A DNA stretch of 64,000 nt from Sulfurospirillum diekertiae (GTDB lineage Bacteria > Campylobacterota > Campylobacteria > Campylobacterales > Sulfurospirillaceae). The DNA lies in NCBI RefSeq assembly GCF_002309535.1, contig NZ_CP023275.1, positions 1,178,001 through 1,242,000 of the forward strand, read 5' to 3'. A model generated the notes under the pieces. The model had not been told where the DNA came from. It saw only the letters and a program-made list of their open reading frames with translations, and searched no databases. A program made the translations under genes and the position numbers. Shown here piece by piece: positions 34,521 to 43,881 of the stretch. Position 1 is the stretch's first letter. Each line of letters opens with the position of its first letter.

Positions 34521-35327
34521 ATGAAACTCTCCCAATTCCCTCTCTACATCATCGATGCCTTCACCAACGAACTGTTCAAAGGCAATCAAGCAGCCGTCGT
34601 ACCACTCAATAATTGGTTATCTGAAAGTGTTATGCAAAGCGTCGCCTCTGAGAACAACCTCTCGGAGACAGCCTTTTTTGTGCGAAACGATGCGGGTGTG
34701 CATGAGATACGTTGGTTCTCACCGCTGAAAGAGATCGACTTTTGCGGTCATGCGACTTTGGCGAGTGCGTATGTTATCTTTAACCATTTGGGCGAAAAAG
34801 GCACTATCAAATTTTGGGCGAAAGCGGTCAATACTATTGAGGTGAATTTGCGTGACAATGGACTGATTGAAATGAGTTTCCCCAATCGTGCGCCTGAGCG
34901 TGTTAGCGAAGTTCCCGAAGCATTAAAAACGGGGCTTTCCATAACGCCACTTGAATTTCACAAAAACCAACAAGCGTACTTTGCGGTGTATGCCAATGAG
35001 GACGATGTTAAAAAGGTCGTGCCTGATCTTGAAAAGCTCAAAACCCTTGGACCGCTTGACGTCGTGGTGACCGCTTCTAGTGTGGAGTATGACTTTGCAT
35101 CACGCTACTTTTGGCCTGCGAACGGTGGGGTGGAAGACCCAGTGACCGGTTCCATTCACGCAGGGTTGGCGCCTTTTTGGGCGAAGCGTTTGGGTAAAAC
35201 TGAACTTATAGCTTTGCAGGCTTCTCAACGTACGGGTGTGCTAAATTGTCGTGTCATGGAAGAGCGTATTTTTATCTCGGGAACGTGCAAAGCGTATTTG
35301 GAAGGCAGTATTAGTATCCCATTTTAG
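34521..35327 (+). CDS. PhzF-family isomerase/epimerase
   Basis: The 268-residue protein has the two hot-dog-like halves of the PhzF/diaminopimelate epimerase fold: DAFTNELFKGNQAAVV and LSETAFFV near the N-terminus (catalytic Glu region), EIDFCGHATLASAYV, and VEDPVTGSIHAGLAPFW in the second half. PhzF isomerises a phenazine precursor, but most bacterial homologues have other, unknown substrates and no phenazine genes are present. A palindrome copy follows the stop by 1 base. Confidence 0.87.
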   Translation: MKLSQFPLYIIDAFTNELFKGNQAAVVPLNNWLSESVMQSVASENNLSETAFFVRNDAGVHEIRWFSPLKEIDFCGHATLASAYVIFNHLGEKGTIKFWAKAVNTIEVNLRDNGLIEMSFPNRAPERVSEVPEALKTGLSITPLEFHKNQQAYFAVYANEDDVKKVVPDLEKLKTLGPLDVVVTASSVEYDFASRYFWPANGGVEDPVTGSIHAGLAPFWAKRLGKTELIALQASQRTGVLNCRVMEERIFISGTCKAYLEGSISIPF

Positions 35328-35328
35328 C

Positions 35329-35360
35329 TTTACATGTAAAGAGACATCATGCGATGTCTC
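35329..35360. terminator. Palindrome plus hairpin between convergent genes (copy 1)
   Basis: TTTACATGTAAA (35329-35340) is followed directly by GAGACATC-ATGC-GATGTCTC (35341-35360), an 8-bp stem. It lies between the phzF-like stop and the convergent transporter stop. The same composite occurs at 37279-37310 with a different loop. Confidence 0.7.
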
Positions 35361-36279
35361 TGGTTTTGTCAAACACTCTTTTGAACTTAAAATTACTACC
35401 AAACGTATTGATAATAAGCCCTAAGACAATCAAAAAACAAGCGCTAATCTTTAAGCTTCCGATTGGCTCATTGAACACAAAGTAAGAGCCAAGAAGCCCA
35501 AATATAGGCACTAAAAGTGACAGAGGTGCGACGCTTGATGCTGGGTATTTGTGCAGGAGTGAGTTCCAAACCCAGTAGCCCATGAGGGTTGTAGGGTACA
35601 CTTGAAAGAGAATGGAAAAGATGGCTTTGCCATCAAGATTTTCGAAAAAGTTTACAAACACACTATCGCCTTGCGTAAGGTACGCCAACAAAAAAAGAGG
35701 AATCGGCGAGAAGATACTCGCATAAATTAAAAACGCAAAGACCTCTTTTGTTCCCGCTTTTTTGACAATGACATTGGCGATACTCCAAGATATTGCGCCA
35801 ACTAGTACGAAAAAAAGTCCAAAGTAAGTGACCGTGCCATCGGTAATGCTGATAATAAAAGCAATGCCCGCAAGCGCTGTGACAAATCCTAACTTTTTAT
35901 GCAGTTGGATTTTTTCATGTAAAACAATAGAACCTAAGATGACCGTAAAAAAAGCACTTAGTTGCAACACCAAAGAAGCAACGCCCGCTGATATGCCAAA
36001 GTAAATGCCCAAAGAGACCATACCCCACAGTCCAACGCCAAAGATGAGCCCATAACTTGCAATATGCACCATTGAGACATTGGGCTTTTTGATAAAAAAA
36101 ATTAGCGGTATGGCACAAAGCAAAAAGCGAAGCCCTGCGAGCATAAAGGGATTTAAGGAGAGGAGTCCTAGCTTGATGATGGAAAAATTAATCCCCCATA
36201 CAAATGTAATGAAAACCGCCAGTAAGAAGTCTTTTTTTTGCATGAAATGCTCCCAATAATTTAGTATGGGTGAAATCAT
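35347..36279 (-). CDS. EamA/DMT-family transporter
   Basis: The 310-residue protein has about ten membrane helices in two EamA repeats and lacks a soluble domain. It should move a small metabolite or drug across the inner membrane. An in-frame ATG 12 codons downstream (36243) is an alternative start that removes a short polar leader. It converges with the phzF-like gene over a shared hairpin, and the AraC-type regulator is divergent upstream, so that regulator may control it. Substrate unknown. Confidence 0.85.
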   Translation of the reverse strand: MISPILNYWEHFMQKKDFLLAVFITFVWGINFSIIKLGLLSLNPFMLAGLRFLLCAIPLIFFIKKPNVSMVHIASYGLIFGVGLWGMVSLGIYFGISAGVASLVLQLSAFFTVILGSIVLHEKIQLHKKLGFVTALAGIAFIISITDGTVTYFGLFFVLVGAISWSIANVIVKKAGTKEVFAFLIYASIFSPIPLFLLAYLTQGDSVFVNFFENLDGKAIFSILFQVYPTTLMGYWVWNSLLHKYPASSVAPLSLLVPIFGLLGSYFVFNEPIGSLKISACFLIVLGLIINTFGSNFKFKRVFDKTRDIA

Positions 36280-36394
36280 ATCCGTAAAAAAAAATTAATT
36301 CTTCACTAGTGTTGCTCTAAAAGTTATCTATTTGTGCTCATAAAATTATTATATTTTGCTAAAATTCTTACATGTAACGTGAAAGGATGCGCAA

Positions 36395-37276
36395 ATGCGA
36401 CGAAAAGAGACCAATCTAACGCATAGTAAATTAGCCAATGATCTGCTCAATTACATCAATAATCATATTGAAACGCAGATCAATATTGACGAGTTGGCGG
36501 CTGAGTTTGGGTTGAGCAAATTTCACTTTCACCGCATTTTTAAAGAGCAAACGGGTAGCAACATCTACGAAACGATTCGCTCTGTCAGATTGCAAAAAGC
36601 GTCCAATCTACTCATCACAAACAAATACTCAACCATCACGCAAATCGCCAATATGTGTGGGTATAGCTCCCAAACTTCATTTATTCGGGTGTTTAAAGAG
36701 CGCTTTTCCCAAACCCCAAAACTGTGGCGCAATGGCGGCTACAAAGCGTACTCCAATGCCATTTTAAGTGGCACATGTAATGCCTTACTCACCCATACCG
36801 ACTTTTCACATTTGGAAGCCAAAATAGTCAAAACAAAACCCAAAAGTGTTTACTACATCAGGCAAAAAGGTTACAACCGTCAAGCGGTACAAATATGGCA
36901 AAAGATGATGGCTTGGGTTTATACCAACGAGATAGAGCAGTACGAGCAGATCGCCATCTACCACGACAATCCCATCATTACACCACTTCACGAATGTTCT
37001 TACGTAGCGTGCATTGCGCCCATGGATGACAAAAAATTGAAAAATACGAGCTTACCTATTTTTGAGATGTACGATGGACTTTGCGCAACGTTTGAGGTAG
37101 AGGGGCAATACAACGATATGCTTAAACTCATCCAATGGGTTTACCACGAATGGCTTCCTGAGAGCGGATATGAAGCGATCACGATTCCCTCATACACTAT
37201 CTTTGAAAAGAATCATTTTTTAAGTGATGATGGACTTTTTAAGTGTACGTACTATCTGCCGGTGAAGTATGTTTAG
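36395..37276 (+). CDS. AraC-family regulator with GyrI-like effector domain
   Basis: The 293-residue protein has an N-terminal AraC helix-turn-helix pair (about 8-108, FHFHRIFKEQTGSN and ITQIANMCGYSSQTSFIRVFKERF) and a C-terminal GyrI/SOUL-like effector domain (about 135-290), as in Rob and SoxS-type multidrug regulators. It is divergent from the EamA transporter and may respond to a toxic compound. A palindrome copy and hairpin follow its stop. Confidence 0.88.
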   Translation: MRRKETNLTHSKLANDLLNYINNHIETQINIDELAAEFGLSKFHFHRIFKEQTGSNIYETIRSVRLQKASNLLITNKYSTITQIANMCGYSSQTSFIRVFKERFSQTPKLWRNGGYKAYSNAILSGTCNALLTHTDFSHLEAKIVKTKPKSVYYIRQKGYNRQAVQIWQKMMAWVYTNEIEQYEQIAIYHDNPIITPLHECSYVACIAPMDDKKLKNTSLPIFEMYDGLCATFEVEGQYNDMLKLIQWVYHEWLPESGYEAITIPSYTIFEKNHFLSDDGLFKCTYYLPVKYV

Positions 37277-37278
37277 CG

Positions 37279-37310
37279 TTTACATGTAAAGAGACATCAA
37301 GTGATGTCTC
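37279..37310. terminator. Palindrome plus hairpin between convergent genes (copy 2)
   Basis: TTTACATGTAAA (37279-37290) is followed by GAGACATC-AAGT-GATGTCTC (37291-37310) and then TACTTTATTTTTTT. The stem is identical to copy 1 at 35341-35360; only the loop differs. It serves the araC-like gene on the plus strand and the hydrolase on the minus strand. Confidence 0.75.
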
Positions 37311-38224
37311 TACTTTATTTTTTTCTCTTCCAAAAATTTCAACAACGCTTCTAAAACAACCTTTGGTTTCTCTTCCGGTACAAAATGCCCGCAATTTTCT
37401 ACCCCAAAGCCTTGCACATCGCAGGCGTATTTTTGCCAGCCTTCTAGTACATTCCAGATATTGCCAACCACGCCATTGGCTCCCCAAAGAACGAGGAGAG
37501 GTGTTTTGATGGTAAAAGGTCTGTCGATTTTATCGTGTTCTAGGTCAATGGTATTTGATGCTCTATAATCTTCGCTAATGCCATGCACGGTTGCCGGATT
37601 ACTGTAATGGCGAATGTACTCTTGCAAGACATCTTCAGGAAAGTTTTTTTGCGCCTCAGGGGTGGCTTTTTTGAGGAGATTGTTGCGGATGAAATACTCA
37701 GGATCAGCTCCCAAAAAACGCTCAGGAAAGTCATATGCTTGGATGTAGAAAAACCAGTGCCAGTATTTGGTTGCAAACTCACGATTGGTCTGTTCGTACA
37801 TATCGAGCGTTGGGAGTATATCCATCATCGAGCAGGTGAGTACCTTTTCAGGATGGTCAAGCATGAGGCGGTGACATACTCGCGCACCTCGATCGTGCCC
37901 CACAATATGGAACTTTGAAAAGCCCAATTTTTGCATCACGCTCACTTGGTCTTGTGCCATCACACGTTTAGAGTAGTTAGAGTGATCAGGCAAGCCTTTG
38001 GGTTTGGAGCTATCGCCATAGCCTCTAAGGTCAGTGGCAACAACGGTATATTTTTTGGCAAGCTCAGGGGCAATGTCTCGCCAGATGAGGTAACTTTCAG
38101 GATGCCCATGCAGCAGTAAAATGACCTCTTCACCCTTACCACCGATGAGGGTGTTGATCTGTACATTATCACCCACGTCGATCATTTTTCGCTCAAACCC
38201 TTTGAAATAATCCGTTATAGCCAT
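37310..38224 (-). CDS. Alpha/beta hydrolase, fluoroacetate/haloacetate dehalogenase-like
   Basis: The 304-residue protein closely follows the haloacetate dehalogenase (FAcD/DehH1) pattern: oxyanion-hole HGHPES, nucleophile Asp in GHDRGARV, catalytic-base region with His in CGHFVPEE, the acidic residue in MDILPT, and the halide-pocket His-Trp in KYWHWFFY. Such enzymes hydrolyse carbon-halogen bonds of small acids; closely related epoxide hydrolases share the core. The conserved His-Trp favours the dehalogenase reading. Activity on a halogenated compound is inference. Confidence 0.8.
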   Translation of the reverse strand: MAITDYFKGFERKMIDVGDNVQINTLIGGKGEEVILLLHGHPESYLIWRDIAPELAKKYTVVATDLRGYGDSSKPKGLPDHSNYSKRVMAQDQVSVMQKLGFSKFHIVGHDRGARVCHRLMLDHPEKVLTCSMMDILPTLDMYEQTNREFATKYWHWFFYIQAYDFPERFLGADPEYFIRNNLLKKATPEAQKNFPEDVLQEYIRHYSNPATVHGISEDYRASNTIDLEHDKIDRPFTIKTPLLVLWGANGVVGNIWNVLEGWQKYACDVQGFGVENCGHFVPEEKPKVVLEALLKFLEEKKIK

Positions 38225-38323
38225 TGCACCTCTCCGTCATTGTAATATGTGATATTTTATCACATGATGAGAAATTCTGCTTTAAAATTTTTACATGTAA
38301 CGCTAAAGAGATACTTTTGTGTT

Positions 38324-39199
38324 TCATTTTAACAATAAAAATGTTGCAATGGTAGAAATGGCAATGCCAACGCACACTTCCGCTGAAAGTGTTGCACCTT
38401 CAAAAAAATAAAGGAGTAACGCGATGCTTGCAGGGCTAAGATAGATATACGCCATAACTTTTTTAGGACCAATAAGAACTGTACCTCGTTGGTACAAATA
38501 TGCCGTGATAAATGTAGCGATTACTGAGAGGTAGAGCAAATAACCTAGGTCTTTTATACTAAGGTTCTGCCATTCTAATGGAATGCTCCACAACACTTTG
38601 GCACCTAAAAGCCAAAACGTACCACTTAAAAGTGTCATCAAAACAAGCACGCTCATATCATCCTCTTTTTTGTGGACAATCTTCATAAAGATGGAGTAAA
38701 GCGCCATGCTCACAACAGCACCCAAAAAGATGAATTCACCTTGCCCGAGTGAAAAACATAAAAGGAGCTGTATGTCACCTTTGAAAACGACGATGAGTGT
38801 ACCGACGATACCGCAGATGTAGATAAAGAGTTGCTTTAAAGGGATGCGATCACGAAAGAAAAAGATACATAAAGTTGCGGTAACAAGGGGAACAAGAGTG
38901 TAAAGTGTTCCGGTACTTAGCGCATCGGTGTACTCTAATGCCTTGAAAAACAGAAGAAAATAGAGCACATAAAAAAAGCTAATAAGCATAGCCCTTGGAA
39001 ATGTTGAAAAAATGAGAGCGCGTTTTTTCGCATAAAAAAGAACAAACGGTGCAAGGACAAAAGTTGCAATCGTAAAACGAAGCAAGGTGAGTGAAATAGG
39101 GTGAACAATACCTGCAAGTTTTTTGGAGAGGATGAAGGAACCTGCGACCAAAAATGTCGCAAGAAGTACCATCACATGAGCTTTGAATTCGTTTGACAT
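38324..39199 (-). CDS. EamA/DMT-family transporter
   Basis: The 291-residue protein has ten predicted membrane helices in two EamA halves. It is separate in sequence from the transporter at 35347. A Crp-type regulator gene lies just upstream on the same strand (54-base gap), which may control it. Substrate unknown. Confidence 0.83.
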   Translation of the reverse strand: MSNEFKAHVMVLLATFLVAGSFILSKKLAGIVHPISLTLLRFTIATFVLAPFVLFYAKKRALIFSTFPRAMLISFFYVLYFLLFFKALEYTDALSTGTLYTLVPLVTATLCIFFFRDRIPLKQLFIYICGIVGTLIVVFKGDIQLLLCFSLGQGEFIFLGAVVSMALYSIFMKIVHKKEDDMSVLVLMTLLSGTFWLLGAKVLWSIPLEWQNLSIKDLGYLLYLSVIATFITAYLYQRGTVLIGPKKVMAYIYLSPASIALLLYFFEGATLSAEVCVGIAISTIATFLLLK

Positions 39200-39252
39200 T
39201 AAAATCCTTTGATAAATCTAGAACGTTATCGTAGCGGATTTTATGGGGATTG

Positions 39253-39855
39253 TCATTTACATAGGTTGAGGCTTTTACGAATGCGGCTTAGTTGTGTGGG
39301 AGTGATGCCAAGATGACTTGCGATGTGATGTTGCGAAACTCTTTTTTCAATGTCAGGGAATTTTTCGAGAAAGTTTTGATAGCGTATGGTCGCATTGTCA
39401 ATGATGAGGGAAATCTCATTTTTTTCTTTTTCAATGATCCAATTTTGCTCAAGGTAGCGGATGTAAAAGTTTTTAAAAGCATCGTGCGTATCAATAAGAT
39501 GACGATAGCCTTCATAATTAATTTCGATGATGGTACTTGGCTCTAATGCCTGAATGCACAAATAGGAATTTTCACCACTTAAAAGCGAAACAACTGAGGC
39601 AGAAAAGTAGTTTTCCATAAAGAGATTTTTGGTGTAGATCGTGCTTTGCTCATGAAGATAGTACGTGCGCAACAATCCTTTGCAAATAAAATAGATCGCA
39701 TGTGCTGGTGTGTAGTTGTCTTGAAGTAACGTCCCTTTTGGTATGCACTTGAGTTTGAGATAGGGTTTAAGGAGTTCGAATGCATCATCACTAATGGGCG
39801 AATAACGGTTTAGAATTTCATAAAACTGTTCATAATAGTGTGCCTCATTCCTCAT
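39253..39855 (-). CDS. Crp/Fnr-family transcription regulator
   Basis: The 200-residue protein has a cyclic-nucleotide-binding-like beta barrel (about 25-115) and a C-terminal helix-turn-helix (HHIASHLGITPTQLSRIRK, about 172-190). It has no N-terminal Fe-S cysteine group, so it is not a classical FNR, and the helix-turn-helix type is that of small Crp-like regulators. The effector is unknown. Confidence 0.85.
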   Translation of the reverse strand: MRNEAHYYEQFYEILNRYSPISDDAFELLKPYLKLKCIPKGTLLQDNYTPAHAIYFICKGLLRTYYLHEQSTIYTKNLFMENYFSASVVSLLSGENSYLCIQALEPSTIIEINYEGYRHLIDTHDAFKNFYIRYLEQNWIIEKEKNEISLIIDNATIRYQNFLEKFPDIEKRVSQHHIASHLGITPTQLSRIRKSLNLCK

Positions 39856-39994
39856 TTAGTCTCCTTTATGAAATAATTCTATCATAATCAATTTTAGGTT
39901 ACATGTAAAGTGCAAAAGCCTATTTTTCAACCACTGCTTTGGCGTAAGTATGGGTATAATGGTGTTCTAGTTATAGAATTTTTAGGAAAGATAT

Positions 39995-40945
39995 ATGGCA
40001 GCATTGATCGCTCTTGGTTTGGTATCGGGTCTTTTTTTTAGCTCTACTTTTGTGCTCAATCGTTTGATGAGTTTAGAAGGAGGGCATTGGGTCTGGTCAG
40101 CATCACTGCGTTATGTTTTTATGATACTGTTTTTACTCATCGTCATTCGCCTTTTTCAGGGGCGTAAAACAGTTGTAGCGCTTTTGAAACTTTATGTGGA
40201 ACATTGGCTTTTTTGGACGGTGGCGGGAAGTATCGGCTTTGGGTGTTTTTACGCTCTTTTGTGTTTTAGTGCCGATTATGCACCGGGTTGGGTCATTGCG
40301 GCAACTTGGCAGTTGACCATTATCGCTTCTTTGTTTGTTTTGATGTTTTTTGGTAGGGTATTTCCTAAGCGCATTTGGGTCTTTTCAACGATTGTTGTGG
40401 TAGGAGTTGGTCTTATCAACACGTCTCATATCACGACCTTTCACTTTGTGGAGTTTGCAAAAGGGGCTTTTCCTGTATTGATTGCGGCGTTTTGCTATCC
40501 ATTTGGTAATCAGCTTGTTTGGGAGTCCAAACATGGGCATAAACATTTTCCTAAAATTGACTCGCCTTTGTTGGAAAATGCTTTTAATAAAGTCTTGCTT
40601 CTCTCTTTAGGTTCGTTGCCTTTTTGGATTGTCTTGGTTCTTTGTATTGATCCACCGATGCCTTCAATGGGGCAAGTGCTCAATACTTCTTTAGTGGCAC
40701 TTCTTTCAGGTTTAGTGGCGACCACACTTTTTTTACTGGCACGTCATCAGGCGCATACGTCCAGCGAACTTGCCGCTGTCGATGCAACCCAATCCAGTGA
40801 GGTGATCTTTGCTCTTTTAGGCGAGATGCTTTTTTTAGGTACAGCGCTACCCAATGCACAAGCATGGCTAGGTATCATTTTAGTTTTTATTGGGCTTGGA
40901 TTTTTTATCTATTTTCAGGAAAAAGAGTGTGCTATTCACGATTGA
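39995..40945 (+). CDS. DMT-superfamily efflux transporter (multidrug resistance type)
   Basis: The 316-residue protein has nine to ten membrane helices and belongs to the EmrE-like multidrug efflux group of the DMT superfamily (LGLVSGLFFSSTFVLNRLM start; AVDATQSSEVIFALLGEMLFLG near the end). It lies alone, divergent from the Crp-type regulator. Substrate unknown. Confidence 0.8.
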   Translation: MAALIALGLVSGLFFSSTFVLNRLMSLEGGHWVWSASLRYVFMILFLLIVIRLFQGRKTVVALLKLYVEHWLFWTVAGSIGFGCFYALLCFSADYAPGWVIAATWQLTIIASLFVLMFFGRVFPKRIWVFSTIVVVGVGLINTSHITTFHFVEFAKGAFPVLIAAFCYPFGNQLVWESKHGHKHFPKIDSPLLENAFNKVLLLSLGSLPFWIVLVLCIDPPMPSMGQVLNTSLVALLSGLVATTLFLLARHQAHTSSELAAVDATQSSEVIFALLGEMLFLGTALPNAQAWLGIILVFIGLGFFIYFQEKECAIHD

Positions 40946-40993
40946 TTCATAATAATGCGTTACAATACTACAAAATATAGAAGGATTTGAGGA

Positions 40994-41518
40994 ATGAAAA
41001 CGCTTAAAAAAGCATGTTTGATTTTAGGTTTAGCTTTAGGGGCGTGTGTGTATGCTGAGACTCCTAAGATGGCGTTGCCATTTAACATTACTCCTGAGAT
41101 GTATGCAACGTTTATGGCTCAAAATTTAGCACCTAGTTTACCGCATACTTTTACGCAAAAAGATCTATCGCTTGTTGTGACTAACGTCCATGCTGAGCAA
41201 AATAAAGTCTTTTTTCACTCAAAAACGACTCAGTACAAACAAATTCTTGCCGAGTTAAATAAATACCATACCTTGCCAGATGATTTGAAAAAGCAATGTA
41301 AAGACTTTTCCAAAATTGCGATGGTCGATAAAGGGGTTGAATACTATTTAAGCGTTGAAGAAAATGAGAAAAAATTTGTTGTGAAATATGATAAAGAAGC
41401 ATGTTCTGAAAGCTTCGATCCCGCACAAAAAATCTTCATCGGTGGATACAACCGTTATGGTTATGACATCAACGGTGCGAGCAAAAAAGACAATTTTGCT
41501 AAACAATCTTTACATTAA
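40994..41518 (+). CDS. Secreted hypothetical protein
   Basis: I do not recognise this 174-residue protein. It has a clear signal peptide (about 1-21, LGACVYAET) and a Lys-rich mature part with two Cys that could form a disulfide (KKQCKDFS and KEACSESF). It follows the transporter gene by 49 bases and converges with the split diguanylate cyclase gene, sharing 4 bases. A periplasmic location is likely. Confidence 0.7.
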   Translation: MKTLKKACLILGLALGACVYAETPKMALPFNITPEMYATFMAQNLAPSLPHTFTQKDLSLVVTNVHAEQNKVFFHSKTTQYKQILAELNKYHTLPDDLKKQCKDFSKIAMVDKGVEYYLSVEENEKKFVVKYDKEACSESFDPAQKIFIGGYNRYGYDINGASKKDNFAKQSLH

Positions 41519-42664
41519 CGAACACAATTACGACCCGCATCTTTTGCTTCATAGAGCTTTGCATCGGCTTTGATGTAAAGCTCATCAAGCCTTTTAATTT
41601 CAGGGGTATACATCGCTAAACCAATGCTGACAGTGAAATTGAGAATTTTGCCTTCATCATAAGGTATTTCAAGGCTGCTCAGCTCTTTGTTCAAGGTTTC
41701 CATCTTAGCTCTAGCTTGCTCTTCGTTTACATGTAAAAGTAAAAAGGCAAACTCTTCACCACCAATACGAGCCATAATGTCTGTGTCGCGCAAACTTTTT
41801 AAACAGTGCTTGGCAAGCGCTTTTAATACAGCATCGCCTATAGGGTGTCCTAAGGTATCGTTAATATTCTTAAACTGATCCACATCAAGAACCGCAAAGC
41901 AGATAGAACCGTTGTAACGTACAGCGCGTGTAAACTCTTGTTCGGCTACTTCGAGAAAATACCGACGGTTATGGAGACCTGTTAAGGTGTCGGTTTGGGC
42001 GAGGTATTGCAGTTCTTTTTCTAATTCAATACGTTGTCCTATCTCTTCTTTGAGATTCATTTGCTCTAAAAAAAGTGCTTTGTGGCTTTTCATAGACTCT
42101 TGTTGATAACGTGAACGATGATACTCAACCCAACTACTAATAAATGCAACGGTCATATAAGTAACACTAAAACGCACTTGAAAAGGAATGCTATACGTCG
42201 TATGAATTTCGGGGACAATGCCAAACAGTCCAATGATCATGCCTAAAAGCACACAACTGTACAAAAAACCAAGACGATTGCCAAATAAAAATATGGTTCC
42301 AATAGGATAAACATATGCCCAAAGAATACGTGAGTTGTCTGTATCGGTAGCATTGAAAATCATATAGAGAATTAAAAAAGCATAAAGTAAGTTGGAAATA
42401 TGATAGATTAAAGATGTCTCTTTCATCTTAGGAATAAAGACTAACGACCCGATAAGATGTGTGTGAAAAGAGAATCACCAAAAAAGACAATGTAAAATTG
42501 TGGATATAAGCATTGTAAGCGCTCGTTCCTAGTGCTACTGGTGCCATCAAAAGGGTAATCCAAACATAATGATTGAGTCTTGAAAGTTCCGTTTTGTCCT
42601 GACACGATGATTTGGCAACGATAATATCAACAAAATACTGAATGTTTTTGGCAAGTGTAATCAT
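41515..42664 (-). pseudogene. Membrane-bound diguanylate cyclase split by a frameshift
   Basis: Two adjacent frames read as one protein: 42428-42664 (78 residues, membrane helices) and 41515-42426 (303 residues, further membrane helices, then GGDEF with IGGEEF and the DTLTGLHNRR entry). The second frame runs on upstream of its first ATG through a hydrophobic stretch (HLIGSLVFIPK), so one extra base near the CTCTTTTCACACACA tract at about 42460 would explain the split. If joined, the product would be a MASE-type sensor cyclase of about 380 residues. A real split, a phase-variable tract or a sequencing error are all possible. A palindrome copy at 41726-41737 encodes LHVN. Confidence 0.7.
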
Positions 42665-42739
42665 AATAGTTGTTATTCCTTAAAGTGTACATTCTAAAAT
42701 GTAGGAAAGAAGGCTCCTTTTTACATGTAAAGCAAAATG

Positions 42740-42766
42740 AGGGCAATAGAAAAGTTTTATTGCCCT
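42740..42766 (-). terminator. Terminator after the D-amino-acid transaminase gene
   Basis: AGGGCAATA and TATTGCCCT form a 9-bp stem with a 9-base loop, followed on the minus strand by CATTTTGC and the palindrome copy at 42720-42731. Confidence 0.65.
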
Positions 42767-42776
42767 TGATATTGTT

Positions 42777-43631
42777 TTACGCGTTAGCTTCTTTAAGAGC
42801 GGCTTCGACATACAATGCACGAAGTTTTTTAACCATTTCACCAGGTTTTCCGCTACCGATAGGCTTACCATCAATCTCAATGATCGGAAGAAGGAAAACG
42901 GTTGCACTTGCCATAAACGCTTCATCGGCATTGAGTGCTTCTTCAATGCTAAAGAGACGCTCTTCGACTTTGATACCATGGGTATGCGTGATTTCCATCA
43001 ACACTTTACGACGAATACTTGGCAAAATAGAATGTGAAAGTGGACGTGTGATAATCACGCCATTTTTAATGATAAATGCCGCAGAAGAGGTTCCCTCAGT
43101 AACAAAACCATCTTCAACCATCCAACCCTCATACGCGCCTTTTTGGTGGACTTCTTCTTTTGCCAACACTTGACCTAAGAGTGAAATAGACTTGATGTCA
43201 CGTCTTTTCCACCTAATGTCCGCACAACTGACAACCTTCACACCAATTTCTGCAAGAGGATGGTTGATAACCTCTTTTTTAAAGGTAAACGCCATAAACG
43301 TTGTTGGGGTATTTTCAGGGAAATAAAATTCACGAGGTGCGACACCACGTGTCACTTGCATATAAATACCGCCTTCAACAAGGTCATTTTTCGCAATCAA
43401 AGTATCTAAGATCGTAATAATCTCTGTTTTACAAAAAGGCGCTTTAAGACCAATTTTGCTCATACTTCCTTCAAAACGCTCAAAGAAAGGCGCTTTGTCA
43501 ATCACTTTGCCATTGATAACAGGTACCACTTCGTAGATACCATCACCAAAAAGATACCCACGATCAAAAATAGATACTTTCGCATCTTCCTCTTTACAAA
43601 AATCTCCGTTTAAAAAAACAATACTGCTCAT
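42777..43631 (-). CDS. D-amino-acid transaminase, class IV aminotransferase
   Basis: The 284-residue protein is a class IV PLP enzyme: FDRGYLFGDGIYEV near the N-terminus, catalytic K147 in DIKSISLLGQ, and TEGTSSAAFII. The YEV and RGVAPREFYFP pieces resemble D-alanine aminotransferase, which makes D-glutamate from D-alanine. Branched-chain aminotransferases share the fold. ATG 43631 is chosen because GGAG precedes it; an upstream ATG at 43643 has no site. A 14-codon relic of a second copy lies at 46640-46684. Confidence 0.88.
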   Translation of the reverse strand: MSSIVFLNGDFCKEEDAKVSIFDRGYLFGDGIYEVVPVINGKVIDKAPFFERFEGSMSKIGLKAPFCKTEIITILDTLIAKNDLVEGGIYMQVTRGVAPREFYFPENTPTTFMAFTFKKEVINHPLAEIGVKVVSCADIRWKRRDIKSISLLGQVLAKEEVHQKGAYEGWMVEDGFVTEGTSSAAFIIKNGVIITRPLSHSILPSIRRKVLMEITHTHGIKVEERLFSIEEALNADEAFMASATVFLLPIIEIDGKPIGSGKPGEMVKKLRALYVEAALKEANA

Positions 43632-43834
43632 TACAGACTCCAAAAAAAATAATACGATATTGTATCAAAAGGTTTCTTAGCCATCTGTGCAATAAGTAGG
43701 CAGAAGTTTCTTTTTTACATGTAAAGCGTTGTAAAAGAAGTTTGGATGATTTTCTATTTTGGTTTTAAAGATCAAAGAGATATTATTTTGACAGACATTG
43801 GAGTTTGGGTTGAACTTGGTTTGAAGTAGAGAAA

Positions 43835-43858
43835 TTAAAAGTTTAGCCCTGACCTCTA
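43835..43858 (+). repeat. Left arm of an imperfect inverted repeat
   Basis: TTAAAAGTTTAGCC is the exact reverse complement of 44403-44416; extended to 24 bases the two arms match at 21. The pair flanks one open reading frame, like the ends of a small mobile element. No transposase is present. Confidence 0.65.
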
Positions 43859-43881
43859 AACTCACAAATTAAGGCTAAAAT

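Noticed and set aside
36775-36788. CACATGTAAT in the araC-like gene, a possible degenerate palindrome copy
   Set aside because: The TTACATGTAA core is not intact, so it was not counted.
43677-43865. 62-codon minus-strand open frame between the transaminase and the repeat-flanked gene
   Set aside because: It contains the palindrome and the left repeat arm, has no recognisable domain and no clear ribosome site; it is most likely open by chance.
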